Shown piece by piece: positions 44,213-52,880 of a stretch of DNA of 64,000 bases. Source of the DNA: Actinomarinicola tropica (GTDB lineage Bacteria; Actinomycetota; Acidimicrobiia; Acidimicrobiales; SKKL01); assembly GCF_009650215.1 (NCBI RefSeq), contig NZ_CP045851.1, forward strand, positions 1,589,189 through 1,653,188, written 5' to 3'. How positions within the stretch are numbered: position 1 is the first letter of the stretch; each line of letters opens with the position of its first letter. The translations under genes and the position numbers were made by a program. The notes under the pieces are model-generated. The model made no database searches and was not told where the DNA came from. It saw nothing but the letters and a program-made list of their open reading frames with translations.

Positions 44213-44683
44213 ATGCGCCACGACCAGACGACCACCCGACGAGACCGCCGCCGGCACGACGACCGAGGCGCGGTCCTCGTCGAGTTCGCGCTGGCCGCGC
44301 CGTTCCTGTTCCTCCTCATCTTCGCCACCGTCGACTTCGGCTGGGTCTTCGGCCAGCACCTCGACGTGCGCCACGGCGCCCGTGAGGGAGCCCGCCTGGC
44401 CGCGGTGAACTACCAGGGCGGCGGCGACCAGACCGACGCGCTCGTCGCCGAGATCTGCAGCCGCATGGACGCCGACCCGACCGTGCGCGTCGCGGTGACG
44501 ATGCCCGAGGGCCCGGGCTCGGGCGGCGCCCTCCAGGTCACCGTCACCCGCCCCGTGAGCACCCTGACCGGCTTCGTCGACTTCGCGCTCGACGGTCGCA
44601 CGCTGTCGTCGACCGTGAGCGCCCGCATCGAGCAGGACGCCACCTGGACCGCCACGGACCCCGCCGGGGTGGCCTGCCCGTGA
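44213..44683 (+). CDS. TadE-like pilus assembly/pseudopilin protein
   Basis: The 156-residue protein has a basic N-terminus then RGAVLVEFALAAPFLFLLIF, a class III-type prepilin signal with Glu at +5, typical of TadE. An extracytoplasmic domain of about 100 residues follows with two Cys (CSRM and a C-terminal CP). The GGAGGAG ribosome-binding site precedes ATG 44213. It overlaps TadG-like gene by 4 nt. Confidence 0.88.
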   Translation: MRHDQTTTRRDRRRHDDRGAVLVEFALAAPFLFLLIFATVDFGWVFGQHLDVRHGAREGARLAAVNYQGGGDQTDALVAEICSRMDADPTVRVAVTMPEGPGSGGALQVTVTRPVSTLTGFVDFALDGRTLSSTVSARIEQDATWTATDPAGVACP

Positions 44684-46299
44684 CCCGCCGGGAGCGGCTC
44701 CGGCGCGACGACGGCGTGGTGCTCGCCGTCGCGGCGATCCTCCTCGTCGCCCTGATGGGCATGGCGGCGTTCGCCGTCGACCTGGGCGGGCTCTACAACG
44801 CGCGCCGTCAGGACCAGTCGGCCGCCGACGTGGCCGCGCTCGCCGGCGTGCGCGAGCTGCCGGTGCAGAGCTCGGCCGCCGACGAGGTGATCCGCTACGC
44901 CGAGGACACGCTGGGTGTCGCGAGCGGCGAGATCGACTGGAACAGCTGCGGCACCGACCCGGGTGCGCTGTCCCAGCGGATCCCGGGGTCGAACTGCCTG
45001 TCGGTCGACCCGTCGGGTGCGCAGCTGCGCGTGCGCATCCCCGACCAGACCTACGAGACGTTCTTCGCCCACATCGTCGGCGTCGAGGACTTCACGCACT
45101 CGGCGTTCGCGATCGCGGCGCTCGACAACCCCGGCTTCGGAGGCGTCCTGCCGTTCGGGATCCCGTCCCTCGGCGGCGGAGGCGGCTACATCTGCCCGGC
45201 GACCCCGCCGGGCGGCCTGGCCACCGACCCCTGCTCGGGGCCCGACAGCGGCAACTTCGGCTACCTGAACCTGGCCCACTACCGCACGGCCGACTGCAAC
45301 CAGGGCGGCGGCTCGAACCGGTTCGGCCAGAACCTGGCCATGGGGGCGGACCACCAGATCGCGCCGTGGGACGGCGCGGATCGACGCGAGTTCGCGCTCT
45401 GCCCGACGATCACCGAGGCCGGCCCGCCGAACGTCATGCGGACCGAGACCGGCAACATCGCGAACCGGGTGGCCCAGGGCATGATCACCGGCCCCGGCAA
45501 CCCCGCGGGCGCCTATCCCGACGGTGAGCTCGGTCGGCTCGCACGCCTGTCCCCGCTGCTGTTCGACGGTTCGGCCGCGCCGGCTGCGGCGCGCACCACG
45601 ACGATGGGCAGCATCACCGTCGACGACAACCCGCTCTGGAACTTCATCCCCGCGAGCCTGGGCGGCGACGTCCCCGCGTCGTGCCAGCGGACGGTGTTCG
45701 TCGACGGGGCCGGGAACCCCCGGGACGACGTGAGCGGCGTGGTGCCGAACTTCGCCGACCCGGCCGACCGCTCGACCTTCATCGGGCTCCTGCAGACCGC
45801 GCTCGCAGGGCGCAGCGGACCCGAGGTGATGATCGCTCTGCTCGACCGCTGCTTCACCCACTACCTGGGCCAGGAGTGGGGTGCCGACTACGGCATCAGC
45901 CAGGGGGAGCCGAGCCCGTGCGCCCCGACCGGCTGCACCGGCCCGGTCTTCGCCGTGAACTCGACCACCGACGAGGGTCCCGACCTCTGGGACATCCAGT
46001 ACACGTCCCGCTTCGGGTACGTGCCGGAGTTCCAGCCCGGCTGCGACCCGAACGGCTCCGCGGAGTGCCGCATCGACCGCTTCCGGGCGATCTTCATCCA
46101 GCAGACCTGCGGCGGGTCCGGCAGCGGCAACTGCTCGGCGTTCGATCCCGGCTTCGGCCAGACCCGCTCGTCGGCGCCCGGCTCGATCACCGGCGTGACG
46201 ATGTGGGCCTTCCCCGACTCGATGCTGCCGGGCGCGCTCGGCGGACCGAACGCACCGAACGAGGTGGGCGTGAACCGATTCGTGGAGCTGATCCGATGA
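44680..46299 (+). CDS. TadG-like (Flp pilus) protein with large extracytoplasmic domain
   Basis: The 539-residue protein has the TadG-like N-terminus: basic RRERLRRDDG, then a single hydrophobic helix and GGLYNARRQDQSAADVAALAG. The remainder is a secreted domain of about 480 residues with many Cys (over a dozen), including repeated C-containing loops (SCGTDPG, CPATPPGG, CSGPDSGN, CDPNGSAEC, CGGSGSGNCS). Disulfides are likely. TadG proteins are thought to aid pilus assembly at the membrane. GTG 44680 overlaps the previous stop. Confidence 0.85.
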   Translation: MTRRERLRRDDGVVLAVAAILLVALMGMAAFAVDLGGLYNARRQDQSAADVAALAGVRELPVQSSAADEVIRYAEDTLGVASGEIDWNSCGTDPGALSQRIPGSNCLSVDPSGAQLRVRIPDQTYETFFAHIVGVEDFTHSAFAIAALDNPGFGGVLPFGIPSLGGGGGYICPATPPGGLATDPCSGPDSGNFGYLNLAHYRTADCNQGGGSNRFGQNLAMGADHQIAPWDGADRREFALCPTITEAGPPNVMRTETGNIANRVAQGMITGPGNPAGAYPDGELGRLARLSPLLFDGSAAPAAARTTTMGSITVDDNPLWNFIPASLGGDVPASCQRTVFVDGAGNPRDDVSGVVPNFADPADRSTFIGLLQTALAGRSGPEVMIALLDRCFTHYLGQEWGADYGISQGEPSPCAPTGCTGPVFAVNSTTDEGPDLWDIQYTSRFGYVPEFQPGCDPNGSAECRIDRFRAIFIQQTCGGSGSGNCSAFDPGFGQTRSSAPGSITGVTMWAFPDSMLPGALGGPNAPNEVGVNRFVELIR

Positions 46300-46910
46300 C
46301 GTTGTGGCGCGCAGCGGCGCGCCGCGTGCGGTCCGCGGGCGACCGCGGCGTGGGCCTCGTCGAGTACGCGATGGCGCTGGCCCTCGTCGCCCTGATGCTC
46401 GTCGCGGTGGTCGAGAGCTTCCAGGAGTCGGAGTCGGACCGCCTGGAGAGCTCGGGCGCGCGCATCGGCACCCCCGACCTCGACGTCACCCCGACGGTCC
46501 CGCCGACCATCCCGCCCGGCGGCGGCGACGGCGGCGGCTCGGGTTCGGGCACCACGTCGGTCGTGGTGTCATCGGTCGACCAGGAGGGGGTCGAGAACTC
46601 CAACGCCCACTGGACCGCCAGCGTCGGCTTCCACCTCGACGGCGGCGGAACGCCACCCGAGGGCGTCGTCATCACCGGCACGTGGGAGCCGTCGAGCACC
46701 ACCTCGCACACGAGCTGCACGACCACGGCGTCGGGCGGCTGCACGGTGTCGCGGTGGAAGCTCTCGAACTCCTCCAGCGGCCAGAAGGTGCCTGACGACT
46801 CGGCGACGTTCACCGTGACCGGCATCTCGGGACCCGGCTACGTCGCCGGGGACGGCGTCGTCGGCAGCACCTACACGATCGCCCGTCCGGGGTCGACGCC
46901 CGCCCCGTAG
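46296..46910 (+). CDS. Class III prepilin-like protein with Gly-rich linker and ectodomain
   Basis: The 204-residue protein has a short basic leader, DRGVGLVEYAMAL as the class III prepilin junction (Glu at +5) and a hydrophobic helix. It then has a PTVPPTIPPGGG linker, a Gly/Ser run, and a beta-like domain with two Cys pairs (SCTT, GCTV). The architecture is the same as in the protein at 23523. ATG overlaps the TadG-like stop by 4 nt. Confidence 0.82.
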   Translation: MTLWRAAARRVRSAGDRGVGLVEYAMALALVALMLVAVVESFQESESDRLESSGARIGTPDLDVTPTVPPTIPPGGGDGGGSGSGTTSVVVSSVDQEGVENSNAHWTASVGFHLDGGGTPPEGVVITGTWEPSSTTSHTSCTTTASGGCTVSRWKLSNSSSGQKVPDDSATFTVTGISGPGYVAGDGVVGSTYTIARPGSTPAP

Positions 46911-46926
46911 CCGCGGGCCGCACCGG

Positions 46927-46932
46927 TACGCT
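46927..46932 (+). promoter_or_regulatory. Predicted -10 box (TACGCT)
   Basis: TACGCT lies 7 nt before GTG 46940, so the methylase-like gene likely has its own leaderless promoter. Confidence 0.5.
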
Positions 46933-46939
46933 GCCGCCC

Positions 46940-48430
46940 GTGGTCGACCGGGCAGCGCGGGGTGCCGTCTTCACGCCCGAACCGATCGGGCGCGCGCTCG
47001 TCGCCGCCGCCCTGTCGGGCCGGCCGCGGCCGCCCCGCTCGGTGGCCGACCCCGCCGCGGGCGACGGACGCCTCCTCGCCGCGGCACGTCGCGCCCTCGA
47101 CGACGTGGAGCTCTACGCCGCTGACGTCGACGGGGCGGCGTGGCGACGCGGGCCAGGCGGGTCGCTCGGCTCGGCCCGGTTCCTCGAGACCGACGTCCTC
47201 GTCGCGCCAGCGCCCCTCTGGTCGGACCTCCCCGCCGGAGCCGACCTGGTCATCGGCAACCCGCCCTTCCTCGACCAGCTCGACGCCCGCTCCGCTCTCG
47301 ATGCGGCGGCACGCGAGGGGCTGCGGCGGCGCTACGGGGACGTCGTCGCGGGCTACACCGACCTCGCGTCGCTGTTCCTCGTCGCGGCCTGCGAGATGGC
47401 GGCGGAGGACGGTCGGGTCGCCCTCATCATGCCGGCGTCGTTCCTGTCGGCACGTGACGCCGAGCCGGCGCGGCGGCGCGTGCTCGAGCTGGGGACGCTC
47501 GACGGGATCTGGTGGGGCGGCGACGGGATCTTCGAGGATGCCGACGTCCAGGTCTGCGCGCTCGTGCTCGACCGGAGCGGGCCCCGGCGGCGGCACGTCC
47601 GCCGGTGGGTGGGGCCGCGGTGGCATCCCGTCGACCCCCTCGACGTCGACGGCGACGCGTTGCGCCTCGCCCCCTCGTGGGGTCCGCTCGTCGCCGGGCT
47701 CATCGACGAGGACCTCCCGCAGGTGGCGCTGGCGTCGGACGCCGTGCTCGGCGACGTCGCGGCGGTCGGCGCCGGGTTCCGGGACCAGTTCTACGGCCTG
47801 GCTCCGCTGGTCACCGACATCGGAGGCGATCCGAGCGGCCGTACCGACGGGCGGGCGCCGCTCGTCACGAGCGGGCTCGTCGACCCGGGTCGCGTCGGCT
47901 GGGGCCGCCGCCCGGCGCGCATCGCCGGTCGGACGTGGACGACGCCCGGCATCGACCCGGCCGACCTGCCCGACGGGCGCCTCGCCCGTTGGGTCGCAGC
48001 ACAGCGTCGCCCGAAGGTCGTGGTGGCCAGCCAGACCCCCGTCGTGGAGCCGGTCGCGGATCCGACGGGGGAGTGGGTGCCGTCGACCCCCGTGCTCTCG
48101 GTGCACCCGGGCACGGCGTCGCTGTGGCGGTGCCTGGCGGTGCTGCTCGCGCCACCCGTGAGCGCGTGGGCCCGCGCCCATGCCGCGGGCTCGGCGCTCA
48201 CGTCGCGGGCGATCCGCGTCTCCGCACCGCTGCTGCGCGCCGTGCCGCTGCCGCCCGACGAGCGCGCCTGGTCGCGGGCCGCCACCGTGCTCGAGCGTTC
48301 CCACCGAGGGGACGGCAGCCCGCCCGACGCCGTCGTCGAGGCCGCGACGACGATGACCGCCGCCTACGGCTGCGACCCCGAGGCCGACGTGTGGTGGCGG
48401 TCCCGGGCGGGCAGACTGTCGCCGCCATGA
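46940..48430 (+). CDS. Adenine-specific DNA methyltransferase-like protein (Eco57I/N6 class)
   Basis: The 496-residue protein has the AdoMet-binding motif VADPAAGDGRLL and the catalytic motif IGNPPFLDQ (NPPF, N6-adenine class). Between are the characteristic GARFLETDVL/SARFLETD region and GYTDLASLFLVAACEMAAEDG. The C-terminal half could be a target-recognition domain. It is shorter than restriction-fused Eco57I enzymes and has no nuclease motif visible. No restriction gene is nearby, so it may be an orphan methyltransferase. Its stop overlaps the first gene of the ABC operon by 4 nt. Confidence 0.8.
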   Translation: MVDRAARGAVFTPEPIGRALVAAALSGRPRPPRSVADPAAGDGRLLAAARRALDDVELYAADVDGAAWRRGPGGSLGSARFLETDVLVAPAPLWSDLPAGADLVIGNPPFLDQLDARSALDAAAREGLRRRYGDVVAGYTDLASLFLVAACEMAAEDGRVALIMPASFLSARDAEPARRRVLELGTLDGIWWGGDGIFEDADVQVCALVLDRSGPRRRHVRRWVGPRWHPVDPLDVDGDALRLAPSWGPLVAGLIDEDLPQVALASDAVLGDVAAVGAGFRDQFYGLAPLVTDIGGDPSGRTDGRAPLVTSGLVDPGRVGWGRRPARIAGRTWTTPGIDPADLPDGRLARWVAAQRRPKVVVASQTPVVEPVADPTGEWVPSTPVLSVHPGTASLWRCLAVLLAPPVSAWARAHAAGSALTSRAIRVSAPLLRAVPLPPDERAWSRAATVLERSHRGDGSPPDAVVEAATTMTAAYGCDPEADVWWRSRAGRLSPP

Positions 48431-49548
48431 CCCTCGCCCTGCGAGAGATCCGCCGCGCCAAGCTCCGCTTCTCCCTGCTCGCCGGAGCGGTCGGCCTCCT
48501 CGTCTTCCTCATCCTCTTCCAGCAGACGCTGCTCGGGACGCTGCTCGGCTACTTCACCGGGGCCCTCGAGAACCAGTCGGGCGAGGTCGTCGTCTTCAAC
48601 GAGGAGGCCCGGCGGAACCTGGAGGGCTCGATCCTCACCGAGGAGCAGCTCGCGGCGATCGCCGACGTCGACGGCGTCGAGGCGGCCGGGCCGCTCGGGC
48701 AGGGCACGTTCACCGTCCGGGCCGTCGGCGAGCTCACCGATGCCTCTCTCTTCGGGTACGAGCTCGGCGGGCCCGGCGAGCCCACCCGGCTCGTCGAGGG
48801 CCGGCTCCCGGAGTCCGACGGTGAGGCCGTGGCCTCGTCGGTCGACGCCTCGGCCGGCTTCGACATCGGCGACACCGTCGAGGTCGCCGACGGCGAGGTG
48901 GCGATCGAGGTCGTCGGCCTGGCCGCCGACAGCCGGTTCAGCGTGCAGCCCGTCCTGTTCGTCTCCTACGCCACGTGGGAGGGCGCGACCCAGGCCGTCA
49001 ACCCCGACGCTCCCGCGGTGCTGCCGTCCGCCGGTCTGGCGATCGTCGAGGGCGACGCCGCCGACGTCGCCACCGCGATCGGGGAGGCGGTCGACGGCGT
49101 GGAGGCGCTCGATCGGGCCACGGCCGTCGACTCGCTGCCCGGCGTGGCCGCGGTCAGCCAGTCGTTCAACCTCATCCTCGTCCTGGCCTTCGTGGTCGTG
49201 ACACTCGTGGTCGGCTTCTTCTTCCTCATCCTCACCGTGCAGAAGCTCCCCGCGCTCAGCCTCCTGAAGGCACTCGGCTACAGCGACGGCGCGCTCATCC
49301 GGTCGGTCGTGGCCCAGGTGCTCGTCGTCTCGATCGCCGGCGTCCTCATCGGTGGCGGGATGCTCCAGCTGGCGTCGTTGGCATCGAGCCAGGACTTCCC
49401 GATCGAGGCCGACCCGCGCCTCGTGGCCACGTCGGGCGGGGCGGTGGTCCTGCTCGCCCTGCTCGCGTCGGTCGGTGCGCTCCGGCGGGTCAAGAAGGTC
49501 GCAGCCACCGACGCCGTGAGCCGCCAGAGCCTGGGAGGGCTCTCGTGA
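48427..49548 (+). CDS. ABC transporter permease (FtsX/MacB-like), first subunit
   Basis: The 373-residue protein has the FtsX/MacB topology: one N-terminal helix (residues about 15-37), a 210-residue extracytoplasmic domain (MacB periplasmic core-like), and three C-terminal helices. ALRRVKKVAATDAVS ends it. The C-terminal region KLPALSLLKALGYSDGALIRSV is typical. It overlaps the methylase-like gene and the next permease. Confidence 0.9.
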   Translation: MTLALREIRRAKLRFSLLAGAVGLLVFLILFQQTLLGTLLGYFTGALENQSGEVVVFNEEARRNLEGSILTEEQLAAIADVDGVEAAGPLGQGTFTVRAVGELTDASLFGYELGGPGEPTRLVEGRLPESDGEAVASSVDASAGFDIGDTVEVADGEVAIEVVGLAADSRFSVQPVLFVSYATWEGATQAVNPDAPAVLPSAGLAIVEGDAADVATAIGEAVDGVEALDRATAVDSLPGVAAVSQSFNLILVLAFVVVTLVVGFFFLILTVQKLPALSLLKALGYSDGALIRSVVAQVLVVSIAGVLIGGGMLQLASLASSQDFPIEADPRLVATSGGAVVLLALLASVGALRRVKKVAATDAVSRQSLGGLS

Positions 49549-50642
49549 AGCTGGCCCTGCGCGAGCTCGTCCGCCGTCCCGGCCGGTTCAGCGTCGCCGG
49601 CGGCGCCCTGACGCTCATCGTCGTCCTCCTCGTCCTGCTCGGCGGGCTGCTCGACGGGCTGTTCCTCGGCTCCACCGGGCTGTACCGCCAGCAGGAGTCC
49701 GACCTGACCGTGTACTCCACCTCGGCGCGCAGCTCGATCATCCGGTCGCGCATCGACGCCGACGTCCGGGCCACGATCGAGGAGGTCGAGGGCGTCACGT
49801 CGACCTACGGCCTCGGCGTCGCCCTCGTGGGCGCCCGCGTGCCGGGTGCCGACGAGATCGCCGACACCTCGGTCGTGGGCTACGAGGGCGCGATCAGCGG
49901 CGCACCCGAGCCGCCCGCGCCGGGCGAGGCCCACGCCGATCGCCGCCTGGAGGCGGCAGGGGTCGAGGTGGGGCAGACGCTGGAGATGGGGCCGGAGCGG
50001 ATCCCCGTCGAGGTCGTCGGGTGGGTCGAGGACACCTCCTACCTCCTCCAGGGCGGGCTCCTCGTCGAGCCCGGCACGTGGCGCGAGGTCCTCGGCTCGT
50101 CGCGTCCCGACGCCACCCTGCCCGACGAGACGTTCCAGGTGCTGTTCGTCGAGGTCGCCGCCGGTGCCGACGCCCGAGAGGTCGCCACGGCGATCGACGA
50201 GGCGACCGGCGACGCCACCTCCACGCTGACCGTCGACGAGGCGATCTCCGCCCTGCCCGGCGTCGACGCCCAGAGCACGACCTTCAACCAGATCATCTAC
50301 GTCACGTTCTTCGTCGCCGGCCTCGTCGTCGCGCTGTTCTTCGCGCTGGTGACGTTGGAGCGCACGGCGCAGTACGGCGTCCTCAAGGCCGTCGGGGCGT
50401 CGTCCTGGCAGATCTTCGCCGGCCTGCTCGTGCAGGCCGTCGTCGTCACCGCCGGGGCGTTCGTCCTCGGGCTCGCGATCAGCCTCGGCATCTCCCGACT
50501 CGCACCGCCCGACATCCCTCTGCAGCTGGAGCCGTCCCGAGCGGTGTTCGTCGCCGTCGGGATGCTCCTCACCGCGGTCGTCGGCGGGTCGATCTCGCTG
50601 CGCCGCGTCATCCGCATCGACCCCGCGTCCGCCATCGGCTGA
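49545..50642 (+). CDS. ABC transporter permease (FtsX/MacB-like), second subunit
   Basis: The 365-residue protein has the same layout: N-terminal helix (ALTLIVVLLVLLGGLLDGL), extracytoplasmic domain, and three C-terminal helices with ERTAQYGVLKAVGASSWQI. It is likely the partner of the preceding permease. GTG 49545 overlaps its stop by 4 nt. Confidence 0.9.
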   Translation: MKLALRELVRRPGRFSVAGGALTLIVVLLVLLGGLLDGLFLGSTGLYRQQESDLTVYSTSARSSIIRSRIDADVRATIEEVEGVTSTYGLGVALVGARVPGADEIADTSVVGYEGAISGAPEPPAPGEAHADRRLEAAGVEVGQTLEMGPERIPVEVVGWVEDTSYLLQGGLLVEPGTWREVLGSSRPDATLPDETFQVLFVEVAAGADAREVATAIDEATGDATSTLTVDEAISALPGVDAQSTTFNQIIYVTFFVAGLVVALFFALVTLERTAQYGVLKAVGASSWQIFAGLLVQAVVVTAGAFVLGLAISLGISRLAPPDIPLQLEPSRAVFVAVGMLLTAVVGGSISLRRVIRIDPASAIG

Positions 50643-50660
50643 CCAGGAGGACCACACCCC

Positions 50661-51332
50661 GTGCCCGCACTCGAGATGGACGCCGTCCGCAAGGTCTACG
50701 ACGTCGGCGAGAACGAGGTCGTCGCGCTCGACCACGCCTCGCTCACCCTCGGCGACGACGAGATCCTCGCGCTGGTCGGACCCTCCGGCTCGGGCAAGAC
50801 CACCCTCTTGTCGATCGCCGGCGGCCTGCTGACCCCGAGCGAGGGGACGGTGGTCGTCGGGGGAGAGACGATCTCCGACCTGTCAGGGAAGGAGCTGACG
50901 AGGTTCCGCCGTGAGCAGGTCGGGTTCGTCTTCCAGTCGGTGAACCTGGTGCCGTTCCTCACCGCTCGGGAGAACCTCCTCGTCGTCGCCGAGCTGGGGC
51001 GCAAGGACGCCGCCGGGGGCAAGGACCGCGCCGACCAGCTGCTCGAGGAGCTCGGGCTGGCGGAGCGGGCCGGCAACATGCCGAACGAGCTGTCCGGCGG
51101 TGAGCGCCAGCGCGTCGCCATCGGACGGGCCCTGATGAACGAACCGTCGCTCGTGCTGATCGACGAGCCGACCTCCGCCCTCGACACCAAGCTCGGCGAG
51201 CAGGTCATGGAGCTCATCACCAACGAGGTGAAGAGCCGGAGCACGGCGGCGATCATCGTCACCCACGACACGCGCATGACGCACTACGCCGACCGCAGCG
51301 TCGAGATCGTCGACGGGACCCTGTCCGCCTGA
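50661..51332 (+). CDS. MacB/LolD-type ABC transporter ATP-binding protein
   Basis: The 223-residue ATPase has Walker A GPSGSGKT, signature LSGGERQRVAIGRAL, Walker B LVLIDEPTSALD and switch His in VTHDTRM. The FVFQSVNLVPFLTARENLL Q-loop is typical for LolD/MacB. It completes a three-gene operon with both permeases. An AGGAGG-like site precedes GTG 50661. Substrate unknown; relatives move lipoproteins, peptides or drugs, or act mechanically. Confidence 0.93.
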   Translation: MPALEMDAVRKVYDVGENEVVALDHASLTLGDDEILALVGPSGSGKTTLLSIAGGLLTPSEGTVVVGGETISDLSGKELTRFRREQVGFVFQSVNLVPFLTARENLLVVAELGRKDAAGGKDRADQLLEELGLAERAGNMPNELSGGERQRVAIGRALMNEPSLVLIDEPTSALDTKLGEQVMELITNEVKSRSTAAIIVTHDTRMTHYADRSVEIVDGTLSA

Positions 51333-51374
51333 GCCGACGCATCCCGCTTGACGGCGGGGCGCTCGCCGGGGGAG

Positions 51375-51510
51375 AGTGACCGGCGCATCAGGAGAAGCCC
51401 GCACCGTCGGGCTCGGCAACCTGGGACTGGACGCCCAAGGTGCCCTCCCGCTCCGGCGGGGATGTGGCCGGTACCCACCGGCAACGAAGCGTCCGGGCTC
51501 CGGCCCGATC
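51375..51510 (+). promoter_or_regulatory. SAM riboswitch (SAM-IV or SAM-I/IV variant) of metX-metZ
   Basis: P1 pairs ACCGGCGCATC (51379-51389) with GATGTGGCCGGT (51461-51472). P2 is AGCCCG/CGGGCT, and P3 is CCTGGG/CCCAAGG. The invariant CTCGGCAACC and AAGGTGCCC match the SAM-I/SAM-IV core. P4 is CCCGC/GCGGG. Downstream, CCGGCAACGAAGCG and a CGGGC/GCCCG hairpin (51494-51507) resemble the extra SAM-IV stem. A short P2 without a kink-turn fits SAM-IV or the SAM-I/IV variant. TTGACG (51348-51353) is a likely -35. Confidence 0.75.
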
Positions 51511-51587
51511 CGCAGGCGAAGGGCGTCCGCTCCCGGCTGTCGCACGACGGCGCACGAGCGGTCCCACGGGACCAGGGAGACGACGAG

Positions 51588-52880
51588 ATGGCCAAGCCGA
51601 CGCCGGTACGCTCGCACCGTGCCCGCACCCGGACCGCGCACCGCGCCGACGCCGCCCCGCCGTTGAGCGATCCGCGCCGCTCCGGCCTGGCCCGCTCCGG
51701 ACGCCCGACCTCCCACCCGAGCCGCCTCCCGGTCAGCGGTGCGTGGCGCCCGGGCGACGATCCCGGCCGCCGGCGGTTCCTCCACCTGCCGGGGAGCCGT
51801 CCGTTCGCGCTCGAAGGCGGCGGCGTCCTCCGTGGCGTCGACGTGGCCTACGAGACGTGGGGAGAGCTCGACGCCGACGGCAGCAACGCCGTGCTCGTGT
51901 GCCACGCGCTCACCGGCGACTCGCACGTCGCCGGCCCGAGCGGCCACGGCCACCCCACCGCCGGGTGGTGGGACGACCTCGTCGGGCCCGGCCGGGCGAT
52001 CGACACCGACCGCTGGTTCGTCGTGTGCGCCAACGTGCTCGGCGGGTGCCAGGGCACCACCGGACCCGCGTCGATCGACCCCGACACCGGCCGACCCCAC
52101 GGCGCGCGCTTCCCGGTGGTGACGATCCGCGACGTCGTCCGCACCCAGGCGGCCCTCGCCGACCACCTCGGCGTCGACGTGTGGGCATCGGTCATCGGCG
52201 GGTCCATGGGAGGGATGCAGGCCCTCGAGTGGACGGTCATGTTCCCCGACCGCATGCGCTCGGTCGGCGCCCTGGCCACCACCGCCGCCGCCGGCGCCCA
52301 GCAGATCGCGTGGAGCCACGTGGGGCGGATGGCGATCGCCGGCGATCCGAACTGGCGCGACGGCGACTACTACGACGCACCCGACGGCGAGGGCCCCCAC
52401 CAGGGGCTGGCGCTGGCCCGCTCGATCGCCCAGATCCACTACCGCACCGAACCGGTCTTCGAGGAGCGCTTCGGCCGCCGCACCGTCGAACCGGTCGACC
52501 GCCTGTCGCTCTGGGACCGCTTCCAGGTCGAGAGCTACCTCGACTACCAGGGTGAGAAGCTGGTCCGGCGCTTCGACGCCAACAGCTACCTCGTGCTCAA
52601 CAAGGCCATGGACCTCCACGACCTCGGTCGGGGACGGGGCGGCGTCGAGCGAGCGCTCGACCGGGTGCGGGTGCCGGTCCTCACCATGTCGATCGACTCC
52701 GACTCGCTCTACCCGCCCTACCAGCAGGAGCAGCTGCGGGACGGGTTCGCCGAGCGGGGCCGGCTGTTCGACCACGTCTCGATCGCGAGCCCCCACGGCC
52801 ACGACGGGTTCCTCCTCGAACCCGCGCAGGTCGGACCGCCGCTCGCCCGACTCCTCGACGAGGTGACCGCCCGTGGCTGA
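51588..52880 (+). CDS. metX: Homoserine O-acetyltransferase
   Basis: The 430-residue protein has the MetX alpha/beta-hydrolase features: GGSMGGMQALEW with nucleophilic Ser, NVLGGCQGTTGP, and DSDSLYPP with SPHGHDGFLLE forming Asp and His. It acylates homoserine from acetyl-CoA (or succinyl-CoA in some lines) in methionine synthesis. About 60 residues of basic, low-complexity sequence precede the catalytic core, a longer N-terminus than most MetX. ATG 51588 has AGGGAGA at 7 nt. SAM riboswitch control explains the long leader. Confidence 0.93.
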   Translation: MAKPTPVRSHRARTRTAHRADAAPPLSDPRRSGLARSGRPTSHPSRLPVSGAWRPGDDPGRRRFLHLPGSRPFALEGGGVLRGVDVAYETWGELDADGSNAVLVCHALTGDSHVAGPSGHGHPTAGWWDDLVGPGRAIDTDRWFVVCANVLGGCQGTTGPASIDPDTGRPHGARFPVVTIRDVVRTQAALADHLGVDVWASVIGGSMGGMQALEWTVMFPDRMRSVGALATTAAAGAQQIAWSHVGRMAIAGDPNWRDGDYYDAPDGEGPHQGLALARSIAQIHYRTEPVFEERFGRRTVEPVDRLSLWDRFQVESYLDYQGEKLVRRFDANSYLVLNKAMDLHDLGRGRGGVERALDRVRVPVLTMSIDSDSLYPPYQQEQLRDGFAERGRLFDHVSIASPHGHDGFLLEPAQVGPPLARLLDEVTARG

